DNA of 64,000 bases from assembly GCF_026914265.1 (NCBI RefSeq), contig NC_069130.1, positions 41,780,429-41,844,428 of the forward strand. The letters run 5' to 3'. This document shows, piece after piece, positions 1 through 11,363 of the stretch. The first letter of the stretch is position 1, and each line of letters begins with the position of its first letter. The translations under genes and the position numbers were made by a program. The notes under the pieces are model-generated. The model made no database searches, had not been told where the DNA came from, and worked only from the letters and a program-made list of their open reading frames with translations. The DNA comes from Mya arenaria (lineage: Eukaryota; Mollusca; Bivalvia; Myida; Myidae).

Positions 1-899
1 AATTAAGTCTGTTGGATAGTTGGAAACGCCTGTCTGAAGTTTCAATGCAATACATGTATTTGCTGAGATAATGACTTAAAGGTGCTTACATGCAAAACCT
101 TAACCAAAGTTTGACGCTAGGGTGGGTAGGATAGCTCTCGTTAGTCTTCGAATAGTCGAGCTAAAAACCAATCGCCTCAAACAAAAGCAAGAATTTACTA
201 AAACAGTTCTGAAAATGCCTTCCTGGTTATGTAAATACGGCGATTTCTTTTCAAAAACAAAATATTGTTAGAAAATACAATAGGTTTTCTAATAATATAT
301 GTGTTGTTTCGTGCTGCCGCAATGTTGAAATGTTCGAAAGGACCTTGCCACAATATCTGCAGACCTGAGGTTGTCGACTCTCCATCTAAAAGATATACCA
401 TACACATTAACAAATAAAGTATTTGAAGCTTTATTCGCACTCTTATCAAAATTAGATTAAAAAGTGTGGTCGTTCGCCTAAAATTTTCGAGTGTGGTCGT
501 TCGCATAATTTAATATTGTACGATTTCTTTTAAAAACATCATTTCGCCTTGAACATGTATTGTAAATGGTATATATTTACTGTTTATATATCTTTTTGTA
601 AAGAACCAGTTGGAATTAGTCGATTTATCATTGGTTTTTTTTTGCAAGATCAACAAAATGTGTGGTCGTCTGCATCGCCGATTCCAAATTTGTTTTTGAA
701 TGTTCTCAAAAACTACAACATCAAGAATAACAGACAGTTTACCATATGAAAGCGGAAATCATGTGGCGTACCATGGGCTAGGTTTTGTTTTAATTTGGTT
801 CAATTTAGTAAAGAAAATATACACAAACATATCATTTGTTGTGTCAAGATCGCCGTGGTCGTACACATTTGTGGTGACGTCACAATTCTAGCTCCCTCA
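1..899. other. Left-edge sequence, no gene seen
   Basis: AT-rich sequence that does not match the left part of the two complete CDC25 units (where exons 3 and 4 would lie). It contains scattered copies of a GTGTGGTCGTTCGC-like motif (near 465, 491, 659 and 852). Short open frames here show no recognisable domain. Homology to the CDC25 units begins abruptly at about 900. Confidence 0.5.
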
Positions 900-1049
900 C
901 AGTGCTTTTAAAATCTTATCTAGAAAATGAAATTTTCTTATTGAAGAGGGGATTATAAGAAATTGAATGTAAAAAGGCATTTGTCGCCTAAACAATTCTG
1001 TTATTCAGAACACTGATTTAAGCTGCTTTAAAAATTAAATAAAACTCAC

Positions 1050-1553
1050 CGTTTCTGGCAAAATGGCCATGCGATCCTTGTGTTTGCCGGTCAAGGTCAG
1101 GAGCCCGTTGTCACGTGACCCATCTGTCACAAGGTCGGAGTTCGTCGACAGCCGTAGACGATCGGCTCTCATTTGTGATGACGTCATAGATTTGGGATGA
1201 CTTCGGATGCACCTCAGAAGTTCGACGTCTTTTTTGATCATGGTAAACGTCATTGACGTCAGTCCTACGTTGGTTGAAGTTCTTGTAGAAAATATCCTCC
1301 AATGCTGTTTGCTCTGATTTCAGATCGTGGTCAACGGGAAGCTTCTTCCTCATGTTTCTGGAAAGTTAGCAAATTATTATCATATCGGATTATCAATTTG
1401 AAGTGCTAGCAAAAAAGCAATTTCATTTTATTGTATTCTGAAAAGTTTCACAATGATGTAATGATAATAAACAACAATAAAATCAACTTACTGTGCTGCA
1501 AAGCGGCGGGCCAACGTTGACACGGAACAAAAATCCAAACTCTGTGGAGGCAT
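1050..1553 (-). pseudogene. CDC25 phosphatase copy 1, truncated remnant
   Basis: This is the first of three tandem CDC25 copies. Exon 1 (1492-1553, MPPQSLDFCSV start) and exon 2 (1050-1357) keep their splice sites: GTAAGT donor, TTTCCAG acceptor and GTGAGT donor. Exon 2 is 308 bp instead of the 334 bp seen in the other two copies, because 26 bp are missing within the stretch encoding STSDVIQAVERL. That shifts the frame. Exons 3 and 4, which hold the rhodanese-type catalytic domain, are absent: the sequence left of about 900 is unrelated. The copy cannot make an active phosphatase from what is in the window. Exons 3-4 might lie further left if 1-899 is an insertion. Confidence 0.85.
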
Positions 1554-1646
1554 TTTTGAAATTTCTATTAAAAGCAGTTCAGTCTAAGTAAGTTGTGTAA
1601 ACGTAAACGTTTGGTAAAGATATGATGAAATTTGGAAGATCGGCTG

Positions 1647-1712
1647 TTTTATATACGATCTGAGTCAAAGGCGTTAAGATAATTCAGCTGTTCACTCAAG
1701 CACGATGATTGG
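1647..1712 (-). promoter_or_regulatory. TATA and CCAAT boxes of CDC25 copy 1
   Basis: On the minus strand a TATATAAAA box (1647-1655) lies about 95 bp upstream of the exon 1 ATG, and a CCAAT box (1708-1712) lies about 55 bp further upstream. The same pair occurs at the same spacing in copies 2 and 3. This is seen in sequence; promoter activity is inferred. Confidence 0.55.
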
Positions 1713-3458
1713 AGCGGTGGACGGTCTGAGCCGCTTAAGTCAACGCTCATTTAGTTACTGAACACCTCAAACGCGGTCCTCATCAAACAATTAGTGTTAA
1801 CCATTGACAATCTGATGAGTGATTATTGCTGGACAATATTGTTTGTCAGATTGTGATGAAACTTTTACAAGGTATTGGACCAAGAGCAATATTCATGGCG
1901 ATGTTTAAGATGAAAGAGACTTTTAATGAGATAACATTAATAGAATATTAGATTGTATCGATATAAACTTTATTGTCATTAGAAGATATGCAGACAGAAA
2001 CCAGAAAATGACAATATGTATTGCTTTCTGCTAATATCATCTTTCAAAGTAATAGTAGTTTTATTAAGTTGGTAGAAAATGTCACAATTGAGGCGTTTAT
2101 AAATAATAGATTACGGCCAGTTATATGTGTTTTCAAATGCAGTAAGTAAGCCTAAAATTGGAACGAAAAGTTGAGTATTACATTGTATAATTTTGAATTA
2201 AGTGCAGCAGGACTTTGCACTCCCCCTACCCACACAGAAAATGCACACAAAATGTTTGAAAAGTACGACGACTGCATTATACGATTATAAATTATTATTG
2301 AACTGTTTTCTTTTATAATTTTATTACTAAGATGTTTTTGTTGTTGTGTGTGTTTTTGTTGTTGCGATATTACAGGCCGAATATCACAAAAATACAAAGT
2401 CATATCTCAATCTCAGTCTCAACCAATTTTACTGTATATTATAAAACCATCAAAATCGTATATGTTTTCACAACTTTTAAAATTGTGTTCTCTTATTGAC
2501 AATTTTGATTCAAACTTTGGTCAAGATTCCTAAGAACTTTTTTCTACAGCAGAAAATGTAATAAAGAACAACTCAATGCTGTTGAAAATTACCCCAACAT
2601 ATGCAATTGCTATAGTATAAGTTATCTTTGAAACATTGACCAATTGTTTTAATCGACACATTCTATGAGGTAATGTTCTTTTTTAAAATTAGTTAAAACA
2701 TACAATAATGTGTAACATACGATGCTTTTATTCGGTAAAATGAGTTGATACTAAAGTTCAGCGTTGACCTGAGTATTTTTTTATGATATGGGGGCCAGGT
2801 GTTTAATATTGAAAACGCAAAGACTGTTCAATCGTCACTAACCCATCTCAAACTTGGCCCAATTAGCGGCTCATCAATCAGTTTGTGTTTGCCATCGTCA
2901 CTCTGATGAGGGACTATTAATTGACAATATTGTTTGTCATATGGTGATAAAACTATTAAATGTAAAGGAACCTAGAGCAGTATTCATGGCGCCGGTACAG
3001 ATGAAATAAATTCCTTTTGAAATTACATTTATAGAAATAACTGATCGTATATGAGATTCTGAAGTCAAAGTCAATTTTTTATTTATACCATTTTATAGAA
3101 CATTAAAACACGAAGTATTACTCGTTAATGAAAATGGTCTCACTGACCCTGTGAATGTCTGGAATATGATAAAAGCATCAGTCATAAGACCAAGTTGTGA
3201 TTTCTGATATTCTAATTGCCAGAACCTTTTGTGAAACATGTAACGTTGTTGTGGTTTTTGATTTTATAAGGTTAAGATAATCTTTTTTATTTATAACTTA
3301 TTTCGAAAGTAAATTCACCCACTTCTGCAGTGAGATGATCTTTTAAAAAAATGTATCCTCTCTTGCACGACTCTTGTTATTCCACATTTTTAGGATCGGC
3401 GCTTTGGTCTCCCAAGGACTCTGTTCTAGACCGTTTCATATTAACGTTTTAGTAAATG

Positions 3459-4373
3459 TCAAGTCAAGTCAAGTCAACACATTTATTCACTCAAATTCAT
3501 GCACAACATGAAAAAATTGAGGTAATTGATAAAGACAATACATTTCAGAGGCTCAAATTGAGGATTCAAAGACATAACATACATTCCAATAAATCAAATA
3601 TTTAAAGACCAGATAGTCCCGTTTAACAGGATAAATATTGCACATGGATCATTGGGTTCAAGCAGTGTTTACGAAACTTTATGAGTTATAAAATGGGTTA
3701 AGTACAATGGGAGAGTCAACTAATATGTATGCAGAAAGTCTACGATAAATAAGATCAGTAATGTTTAACGAAGTTGTTTAAGAATAACAGATACCATTTT
3801 ACACATGTTCAAAAATTCCTTTCTATTAGTTGTGTTTACCAACTGCTCAAGTTTATTTATGTTTGGACGTCTGTTAAAATATGGTTTTATATACTGCTTA
3901 CGCTCGATATCAAAAATGTTACACTTGAATAAAAAATGGAATTCATCCCCTATTTTGTTACATGTTTGGCATTTCCTTTCATTGACTGGTGTTCTATTCC
4001 AATTGCCCGTTTCTATTGGTAGTCTGTGGTTTCTTGTTCTAAACTTGATAAGTGGATATAATAATGATTTGGGTGTTGAATGAAGATACTTTTCATAGCC
4101 AAATGACGTTTTGAAGATTTTATAAAATTGGCTGTTGCTAGCATTTTCAATAAGGGAGTACCACGATGTTAAGAACAGATCTTTAAGCTTGCGCTTAACC
4201 GCAAGTTTAAGCCATTTAGGATTGACATCTTGTTGATATTCCCAAGTTCCTATAAATCCACACTTTGTTAGTATTGACTTTATTTTGAAGCACCATTGAT
4301 ATTGTGTTGTTATTATGTCTGGAAGTAAAGTCTGAACTGTTTTGTATATGCATTTATATATCATCGATGATAG

Positions 4374-4444
<71 letters not shown>

Positions 4445-5225
4445 ACAAACGTACCCAGTATGACATCATTTTCTCTTCTATATCTAAAGCTACTGGTGTT
4501 GTTCCAGTTTCGCCATAAACCATATAATTAGGAGTTGATCTTTTTAATTTGAGAATATACTTTAAAAATTTCAGCTGAACTCTTTCTATAATATCAAGAT
4601 TTCCGTAACCCCAGATTTCTGCGCCGTAAAGTAAAATTGGTTTAACTGTTTTATTGAATAAGTGTATTTGAAGATCGATCGGAAGATTGAGTCTATTAGA
4701 GTTTCTGAGGAGGCTATAAGTTGCTCTAGTTGCCTGCGATGCAACATGTATTTTGTTTTTATAGAAAGAACCTGTTCTACTAAACAACACACCTAGCTAT
4801 TTATATTCCTTCACTATATCAATCGGCTGATTGTTTAATGAAAAAAAAAATTTGGTTGTCGGCCATTTGAGAAAATTAGTATTTTAGATTTTGTTGTATT
4901 GATTATTAGTTTCCAGTCAGTGCAGTAATTAGAATAGGCATCGAGAGCATTTTGCAGGTCACGTGCCGTTTCTGCCATTATAACTGTGTCATCTGCATAT
5001 AACAGAATAAAAAGCTTGAGGAACTGGGGAAGTTCATTGTCTTCATTTAGTCGTATTGAAATTACGTTTACGGTTGGCTTTGACTGCAAGTATTCATGTA
5101 GATCATTAAGAAATAATGAAAATAAAAGAGGCGAAAGATTTTCTCCTTGCCTGACTCCCATATTGGAAGGAAAATAATTTGAGAATTTTGCAGTAGATGA
5201 AGAGAACACACACGATTTGATATTA
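3459..5225 (-). mobile_element. 5'-truncated LINE inserted between CDC25 units 1 and 2
   Basis: This is a minus-strand non-LTR retrotransposon fragment. Its 5' part encodes the reverse transcriptase core (MGVRQGENLSPLLFSLFLND, then LYADDTVIMAE with the catalytic YADD). It is followed by the C-terminal part with a CxxC-H-C zinc-binding motif (CQTCNKIGDEFHFLFKC), ending at a stop at 3765. The frame is broken by one shift at a T-rich run near 4850 and one in-frame TAG near 4797. The 3' end carries a short (GACTT)n tail at 3459-3477. The 8-bp AGTAAATG at 3451-3458 and 5226-5233 is a target-site duplication; the same site is uninterrupted at the unit 2/3 junction (9152-9159). The endonuclease and N-terminal RT are missing. 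Clade (CR1-, L2- or Jockey-like) was not decided. Confidence 0.9.
4377..4442. repeat. (TTA)n microsatellite inside the LINE reading frame
   Basis: About 22 perfect TTA units. Because the unit is a triplet it stays in frame with the LINE and encodes a run of about 22 Asn on the minus strand between MSYWVRLC and KLSSMIYKC. Confidence 0.95.
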
Positions 5226-5479
5226 AGTAAATGCGAACCCGTTTGGGTTGTACCAGAATTTGAGATTAAAGATCTGTGCGTACCCCTGGAAGTGCGCATT
5301 CTACACCAAATTGAACAGAATAAATAGAGGCTTTTGACGTTGTGCTTATAAACGCGCTAAGTTACGCACACCTTACGGTAAAAATTATTTCCACCAACTT
5401 GGGTGAACGAAAGTTTTGAAATTTGAACGTTCGTCAGTATCATTGTTATGAAACACAAAACAAATACCAGTAAATCAAA

Positions 5480-5485
5480 TTTATT
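5480..5485 (-). terminator. Poly(A) signal AATAAA of CDC25 copy 2
   Basis: AATAAA on the minus strand about 260 bp downstream of the stop codon; conserved in copy 3 (9406-9411). Use as a polyadenylation signal is inferred. Confidence 0.4.
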
Positions 5486-5741
5486 TGATCAACTCAATTT
5501 GAACCATAAATCAAAACAAAACGATTTTAAAACATATTTTCAACGTATTTCGGAAAGACAGAGAGAGCAATATGAAAGGGACGAGAATAGAAAGTATAAC
5601 AGCACATAATAACAAACAAAACAATGACATATGTTGGTACGATTGCGTATGACATGTCAACTTTGGCTAATTTGTGGCATGCATCCAGTCAACTCCAGGT
5701 ATTCCAATGGCGAGTTTTATCAGCTGCTGACCATTGTTAAA

Positions 5742-7249
5742 TCAGAAGGTAAGTCTGAGAGAACTTCCAGCAGATTTACTTAATTGTGATCTGTGACGTG
5801 GTTTGTCGCCTGCCGCCCACGACTTGGACTTGACACGGAAGTGACGTAAGTCGTCCACGTGCTCCTGGTGCAACATGGGAACATAGATTTGGGGAAAGCA
5901 CTGGTCCTGAAAGGAGAAAAATCACAATACATATTTAAATATTATTGGTGTGAATAGTTTAATAATTATATGTATGTCAAACATGAATATCTTAATATAA
6001 AATTAAATTTTTATTTAACTGTTTTATTTTTTTAGTCAAGAAAAAATGTGACCGGGTACAGCGTGCATTATCGTTCGCCTTGGAAATAAGAAACCAACGT
6101 CCACATGCTAAACAAATTTATACCAATAAAATATTAACTATAGCACATACCTGAAACTGGTGATAAAACTCCTTGTATCCGCCTTCCAAGAGGTAAACCT
6201 CTGGGAAGTTCAGTTGTGGGTAAGAATCCTTGTTGGATTCACGATCCAGCAATCTAAGATGGCGGTACATCTTCGGGCCTCGTTCTGATGAGAACTCGCA
6301 GTGAAAAACGATCACGTGATTCTTTTCTGATGAGGTCATTGTCTCGTTCAGGAAGTTCCGGATGGAGTCCTTGGTGTAGAGATTAATGGCGCCCCGGATA
6401 TGGCCTCCTTCAAACTCGTACGGGTATCTACAGTCAATGACGGTCAAGTGATCAATATGGTGGTCGTAGTCGCCATTCAGTACAGCTGACATCTGAAAAA
6501 TATAGCATCATTTTCTGATGAGGATGTTGAGATGGCATTTTCTTTTCAAAATAATAATAACTAGCATTTTAAAATCTTATCTAGAAAATGCAAGCTTTCT
6601 ACTGAAGAGGGGATTATAAGAAATTAATACATTTTGGATGTGAACGTAAAAAGGCATTTATCGCCTAAAATACTCTGTTATTCAGAACACTGATTTTAGA
6701 AATTAGATAAAACTAACCGTTTCCGGCAAAATGGCCATGAGATCCTTGTGTTTGCCGGCCACGGTCGGGAGCCCGTTGTCCCGTGACCCATCTGCCACAA
6801 GGTCGGAGTTCGTCGACAGCCGTTCAACCGCCTGAATGACGTCACTCGTAGACGATCGGCTCTCATTTGTGATGACGTCATTGATTTGGGATGACTTCGG
6901 GTGGAACTCAGAAGTTCGGCGTCTTTTCTGATCATGGTAAACGTCATTGACGTCAATCCTACGTTTGTTGAAGTTCTTGTAGAAAATTTCCTCCAATGTT
7001 GTTTCCTCTGATTTCAGATCGTGGTCAACGGAAAGCTTCTTTCTCATGTTTCTGGAAAGTTAGCAATTTATTGTCATATCGGATTATCAATTTGGAGTGC
7101 TAGCAAAAAAAAACAAGTTCATTTTATTGTTTACTGAAAAATTTCACAATGATGTAATGATAATAAACAACAATAAAATCAACTTACTGCGCTGCGAAGC
7201 GGCGGGCCAACGGTGACACGGAACAAAAATCCAAACTCTGTGGAGGCAT
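5742..7249 (-). CDS. CDC25-type M-phase inducer phosphatase, copy 2
   Basis: Four exons on the minus strand: 7188-7249, 6718-7051, 6151-6492 and 5742-5906, all with GT/AG borders and agreeing phases. They give 300 residues plus TGA. CDC25 dephosphorylates the inhibitory Thr/Tyr of cyclin-dependent kinases to drive mitotic or meiotic entry. The rhodanese-like catalytic domain starts around LPTVAGKHKDLMAILPET and contains DCRYPYEFEGGHI and the CX5R loop HCEFSSERGP (Cys about 197, Arg about 203). The tail VPMLHQEHVDDLRHFRVKSKSWA matches the family C-terminus. The N-terminal regulatory part is only about 115 residues, short for the family, with a basic KRRRTSE stretch that could be a nuclear signal or phosphosite. 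The start is fixed by exon 1 (MPPQSLDFCSVSPLARRF). It differs from copy 3 by only a few residues (HLRLLD for HLRSLD; RSQL for RSRL). Confidence 0.93.
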
Positions 7250-7342
7250 TTTTGAAATTTCTATTAAAAGCAGTTCAGTCTAAGTAAGTTGTGTAAACGT
7301 AAACGTTTGGTAGAGATATGATGAAATTTGGAAGATCGGCTG

Positions 7343-7408
7343 TTTTATATACGATCTGAGTCAAAGGCGTTAAGATAATTCAGCTGTTCACTCAAGCACG
7401 ATGATTGG
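7343..7408 (-). promoter_or_regulatory. TATA and CCAAT boxes of CDC25 copy 2
   Basis: A minus-strand TATATAAAA box (7343-7351) lies about 95 bp upstream of the ATG at 7249, and a CCAAT box (7404-7408) lies about 55 bp beyond it. They are conserved in all three units. Transcription start is inferred near 7315. Confidence 0.6.
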
Positions 7409-7457
7409 AGCGGCGGACGCTCTGAGCCGCTCAAGTCAACGCTCATTTACCTACTGA

Positions 7458-8712
7458 ACACCTCAAACGCGGTCCAATTAGCCGCTCATCAAACAATTAG
7501 TGTTAACCATTGACAATCTGATGAGTGATTATTGCTGGACAATATTGTTTGTCAGATTGTGATGAAACTTTTACAAGGTATTGGACCAAGAGCAATATTC
7601 ATGGCGATGTTTAAGATGAAAGAGACTTTTAATGAGATAATATTAGTAGAATATTAGATTGTATCGATATAAACTTTATTGTCATTAGAAGATATGCAGA
7701 CAGAAACCAGAAAATGACAATATGTATTGCTTTTTGCTAATATCATCTTTCAAAGTAATAGCAGTTTTATTAAGTTTGTAGAAAATGTCACAATTGAGGC
7801 GTTTATAAATAATAGATTACGGCCAGTTATATGTGTTTTCAAATGTAGTAAGTAAGCCTAAAATTAGAACGAAAAGTTGAGTATCACATCGTATAATTTT
7901 GAATTAAGTGCAGCAGGATTTTGCACTCCCCCTATCCGCACAGAAAATGCACACAAAATGTTTGAAAAGTACGACAACTGCATTACACGATTATAAATTA
8001 TTATTGAACTGTTTTCTTTTATAATTTTATTACTAAGATGTTTTTGTTGTTGTGTGTGTTTTTGTTGTTGCGATATTACAGGCCGAATATCACAAAAATA
8101 CAAAGTCATATCTCAATCTCAATCTCAACCAATTTTACTGTATATTATAAAAACTATCAAAATCGTATATGTTTTCACAACTTTTAAAATTGTGTTCTCT
8201 TATTGACAATATTGATTCAAACTTTGGTCAAGATTCCTAAGAACTTTTTTCTACAGCATACAATGTAATTAAGAACAACTCAATGCTGTTGAAAATTACC
8301 CCAACATATGCTTTTGTTATAGTATAAGTTATCTTTGAAACATTGACACAATGTTTTAATCGACACATTCTATGAGGTAATGTTCTTTTTTAAAAATAGT
8401 TAAAACAATAATGTGTAACATACGATGCTTTTATTCGGTAAAATGAGTTGAAACTAAAGTTCAGCGTTGACCTGAGTATTTTTTATGATATTGGAGCCAG
8501 GTGTTTAATATTGAAAACGCAAAGACTGTTCAATCGTCACTAACCCATCTCAAACTTGGCCCAATTAGCGGCTCATCAATCAGTTTGTGTTTGCCATCGT
8601 CACTCTGATGAGTGACTATTAATTGACAATATTGTTTGTCATATGGTGATAAAACTATTAAATGTAAAGGAACCTAGAGCAGTATTCATGGCGCCGGTAC
8701 AGATGAAATAAA
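7458..8712. repeat. Diverged direct repeat of the CDC25 upstream region within each unit
   Basis: A block of about 168 bp at 7458-7625, just upstream of the promoter, resembles a second block at 8543-8712 in the same orientation. Shared landmarks in order are CCTCAAAC, CCAATTAG, GCTCATCAA, CTGATGAGTGA, GACAATATTGTTTGTCA, GTGAT, AGAGCA and TATTCATGGCG. The pair recurs in unit 3 (about 11413-11580 and 12491-12660) and unit 1. It pre-dates the tandem duplication because the two blocks are far more diverged than the units are. Confidence 0.75.
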
Positions 8713-9405
8713 TTCCTTTTGAAATTACATTTATAGAAATAACTGATCTTATCTGAAATTCTCAAATCAAAGTCAATGCTTTATTTATTCTATTTTATAA
8801 AACATTAAAACACGAAGCATTACTCGTTAATGAAAATGGTCTCACCGACCCTGTGAATGTCTGGAATATGATAAAAGCATCAGTCATAAGACCAAGTTGT
8901 GATTTCTGATATTCTAATTGCCAGAACCTTTTGTGAAACATGTAACGTTGTTGTGGTTTTTGATTTTATAAGGTTAAGATCATCTTTTTTCTCTATAACT
9001 TCTTTCGAAAGTAAATTCACCCACTTCTGCAGTGAGATGATCTTTTTTTAAATGTCTCCTCTCTTGCACGACACTTGTTATTCCACAATTTTAGGATCGG
9101 CGCTTTGGTCTCCCAAGGACTCTGTTCTAGGCCGTTTCACATTAACGTTTTAGTAAATGCGAACCCGTTTGGATTGTACCAGAATTTGAGATTAAAGATC
9201 TGTGCGTACCCCTGGAAGTGCGCATTCTACACCAAATTGAACAGAATAAATAGAGGCTTTTGACGTTGTGCTTATAAACGCGCTAAGTTACGCACACCTA
9301 ACGGTAAATCTTATGTCCAACAACTTGGGTGAACTAAAGTTTTGAAATTTGAACGTTCGTCAGTATCATTGTTATGAAACACAAAACAAATACCAGTAAA
9401 TCAAA

Positions 9406-9411
9406 TTTATT
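9406..9411 (-). terminator. Poly(A) signal AATAAA of CDC25 copy 3
   Basis: Minus-strand AATAAA about 280 bp after the stop codon, at the same place as in copy 2. Confidence 0.4.
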
Positions 9412-9685
9412 TGATAAACTCAGTTTGAACCATTAATCAAAACAAAACGATTTTAAAACATAATAAAACATATTTTCAACGTATTTCGGAAAGACAGAGA
9501 GAGCAATATGAAAGGAACGAGAATAGAAAGTATAACAGCACATAATAACAAACAAAACAATGACATATGTTGGTACGATTGCGTATGGGCGAATGACATG
9601 TCAACTTTGGCTAATTTGTGGCATGCATCCAGTCAACTTCAGGTATTCCAATGGCGAGTTTTATCAGCTGCTGACCATTGTTAAA

Positions 9686-11204
9686 TCAGAAGGTAAGTCT
9701 GAGAGAACTTCCAGCAGATTTACTTAAACGTGATCTGTGACGTGGTTTGTCGCCTGCCGCCCACGACTTGGACTTGACACGGAAGTGACGTAAGTCGTCC
9801 ACGTGCTCCTGGTGCAACATGGGAACATAGATTTGGGGAAAGCACTGGTCCTGAAAGGAGAAAAACCACAATACATATTTAAATATTATTGGTGTGAATA
9901 GTTTAATAATTATATGTATGTCAAACATGAATATCTTAATATAAAATTAAATTATTATTTTTCTTAACTGTTTTTTCTTTTAAGTCAAGAAAATGTGACC
10001 GGGTACAGCGTGCATTATCGTTCGCCTTGGAAATAAGAAACCAACGTCCACATGCTAAACAAATTTATACCAATAAAATATTAAATATAGCACATACCTG
10101 GAACTGGTGATAAAACTCCTTGTATCCGCCTTCCAAGAGGTAAACCTCTGGGAAGTTCAGTTGTGGGTAAGAATCCTTGTTCGATTCACGATCCAGCGAT
10201 CTAAGATGGCGGTACATCTTTGGGCCTCGTTCTGATGAGAACTCGCAGTGAAAAACGATCACGTGATTCTTTTCTGATGAGGTCATTGTCTCGTTCAGGA
10301 AGTTCCGGATGGAGTCCTTGGTGTAGAGATTAATGGCGCCCCGGATATGGCCTCCTTCAAACTCGTACGGGTATCTACAGTCAATGACGGTCAAGTGATC
10401 GATATGGTGGTCGTAGTCGCCATTCAGTACAGCTGACATCTGAAAAATATAGCATCATTTTCTGATGAGGATGTTGAGATGGCATTTTCTTTTCAAAATA
10501 ATAATAACTAGCATTTTAAAATCTTATCTAGAAAATGAAAGCTTTCTATTGAAGAGGGGATTATAAGAAATTAATACATTTTGGATGTGAACGTAAAAAG
10601 GCATTTGTCGCCTAAAATACTCTGTTATTCAGAACACTGATTTAAGCTTCTTTAGAAATTAAACAAAACTCACCGTTTCCGGCAAAATGGCCATGAGATC
10701 CTTGTGTTTGCCGGCCACGGTCGGGAGCCCGTTGTCCCGTGACCCATCTGCCACAAGGTCGGAGTTCGTCGACAGCCGTTCAACCGCCTGAATGACGTCA
10801 CTCGTAGACGATCGGCTCTCATTTGTGATGACGTCATTGATTTGGGATGACTTCGGGTGGAACTCAGAAGTTCGGCGTCTTTTCTGATCATGGTAAACGT
10901 CATTGACGTCAATCCTACGTTTGTTGAAGTTCTTGTAGAAAATTTCCTCCAATGTTGTTTCCTCTGATTTCAGATCGTGGTCAACGGAAAGCTTCTTTCT
11001 CATGTTTCTGGAAAGTTAGCAATTTATTGTCATATCGGATTATCAATTTGGAGTGCTAGCAAAAGAAACAAGTTTATTTTATTGTTTACTGAAAAATTTC
11101 ACAATGATGTAATGATAATAAACAACAATAAAATCAACTTACTGCGCTGCGAAGCGGCGGGCCAACGGTGACACGGAACAAAAATCCAAACTCTGTGGAG
11201 GCAT
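9686..11204 (-). CDS. CDC25-type M-phase inducer phosphatase, copy 3
   Basis: Exons 11143-11204, 10674-11007, 10098-10439 and 9686-9850 on the minus strand encode 300 residues with the same structure as copy 2. Splice borders are canonical (for example GTATGT after exon 3, CTCCTTTCAG before exon 4). All catalytic landmarks are present: DCRYPYEFEGGHI, HCEFSSERGP, and YLLEGGYKEFYHQF, which corresponds to the family's ILKGGYKEFFPQF. The C-terminus ends SKSAGSSLRLTF. Because its upstream region directly abuts the next, divergently oriented gene (13094), the 1.9 kb between them may be a shared regulatory interval. Whether the two intact copies are both expressed cannot be told from sequence. An oocyte- or testis-specific CDC25 role is possible but not shown. 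Confidence 0.93.
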
Positions 11205-11297
11205 TTTTGAAATTTCTATTAAAAGCAGTTCAGTCTAAGTAAGTTGTGTAAACGTAAACGTTTGGTAGAGATATGATGAAATTTGGAAGATCGGCTG

Positions 11298-11363
11298 TTT
11301 TATATACGATCTGAGTCAAAAGCGTTAAGATAATTCAGCTGTTCACTCAAGCACGATGATTGG
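11298..11363 (-). promoter_or_regulatory. TATA and CCAAT boxes of CDC25 copy 3
   Basis: Minus-strand TATATAAAA (11298-11306) and CCAAT (11359-11363), spaced as in copies 1 and 2. Confidence 0.6.

Noticed and set aside
198-506. 102-codon minus-strand frame near the left edge
   Set aside because: Its apparent repeated start (RTTTL) comes from the duplicated GTGGTCGTTCGC motif; no domain, no splice context, low-complexity AT-rich codons.
4835-5299. Start codon at 5299 for the LINE reverse-transcriptase frame
   Set aside because: The first ~25 codons lie outside the LINE, in the CDC25 unit flank beyond the target duplication at 5226-5233.
7864-8109. Conserved 81-codon frame (MTLYFCDIRP...QQQKH) found in all three CDC25 units
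   Set aside because: Conservation is explained by the recent tandem duplication; the Gln/His stretch is a (TTG)n-like simple repeat and there is no independent sign of coding.
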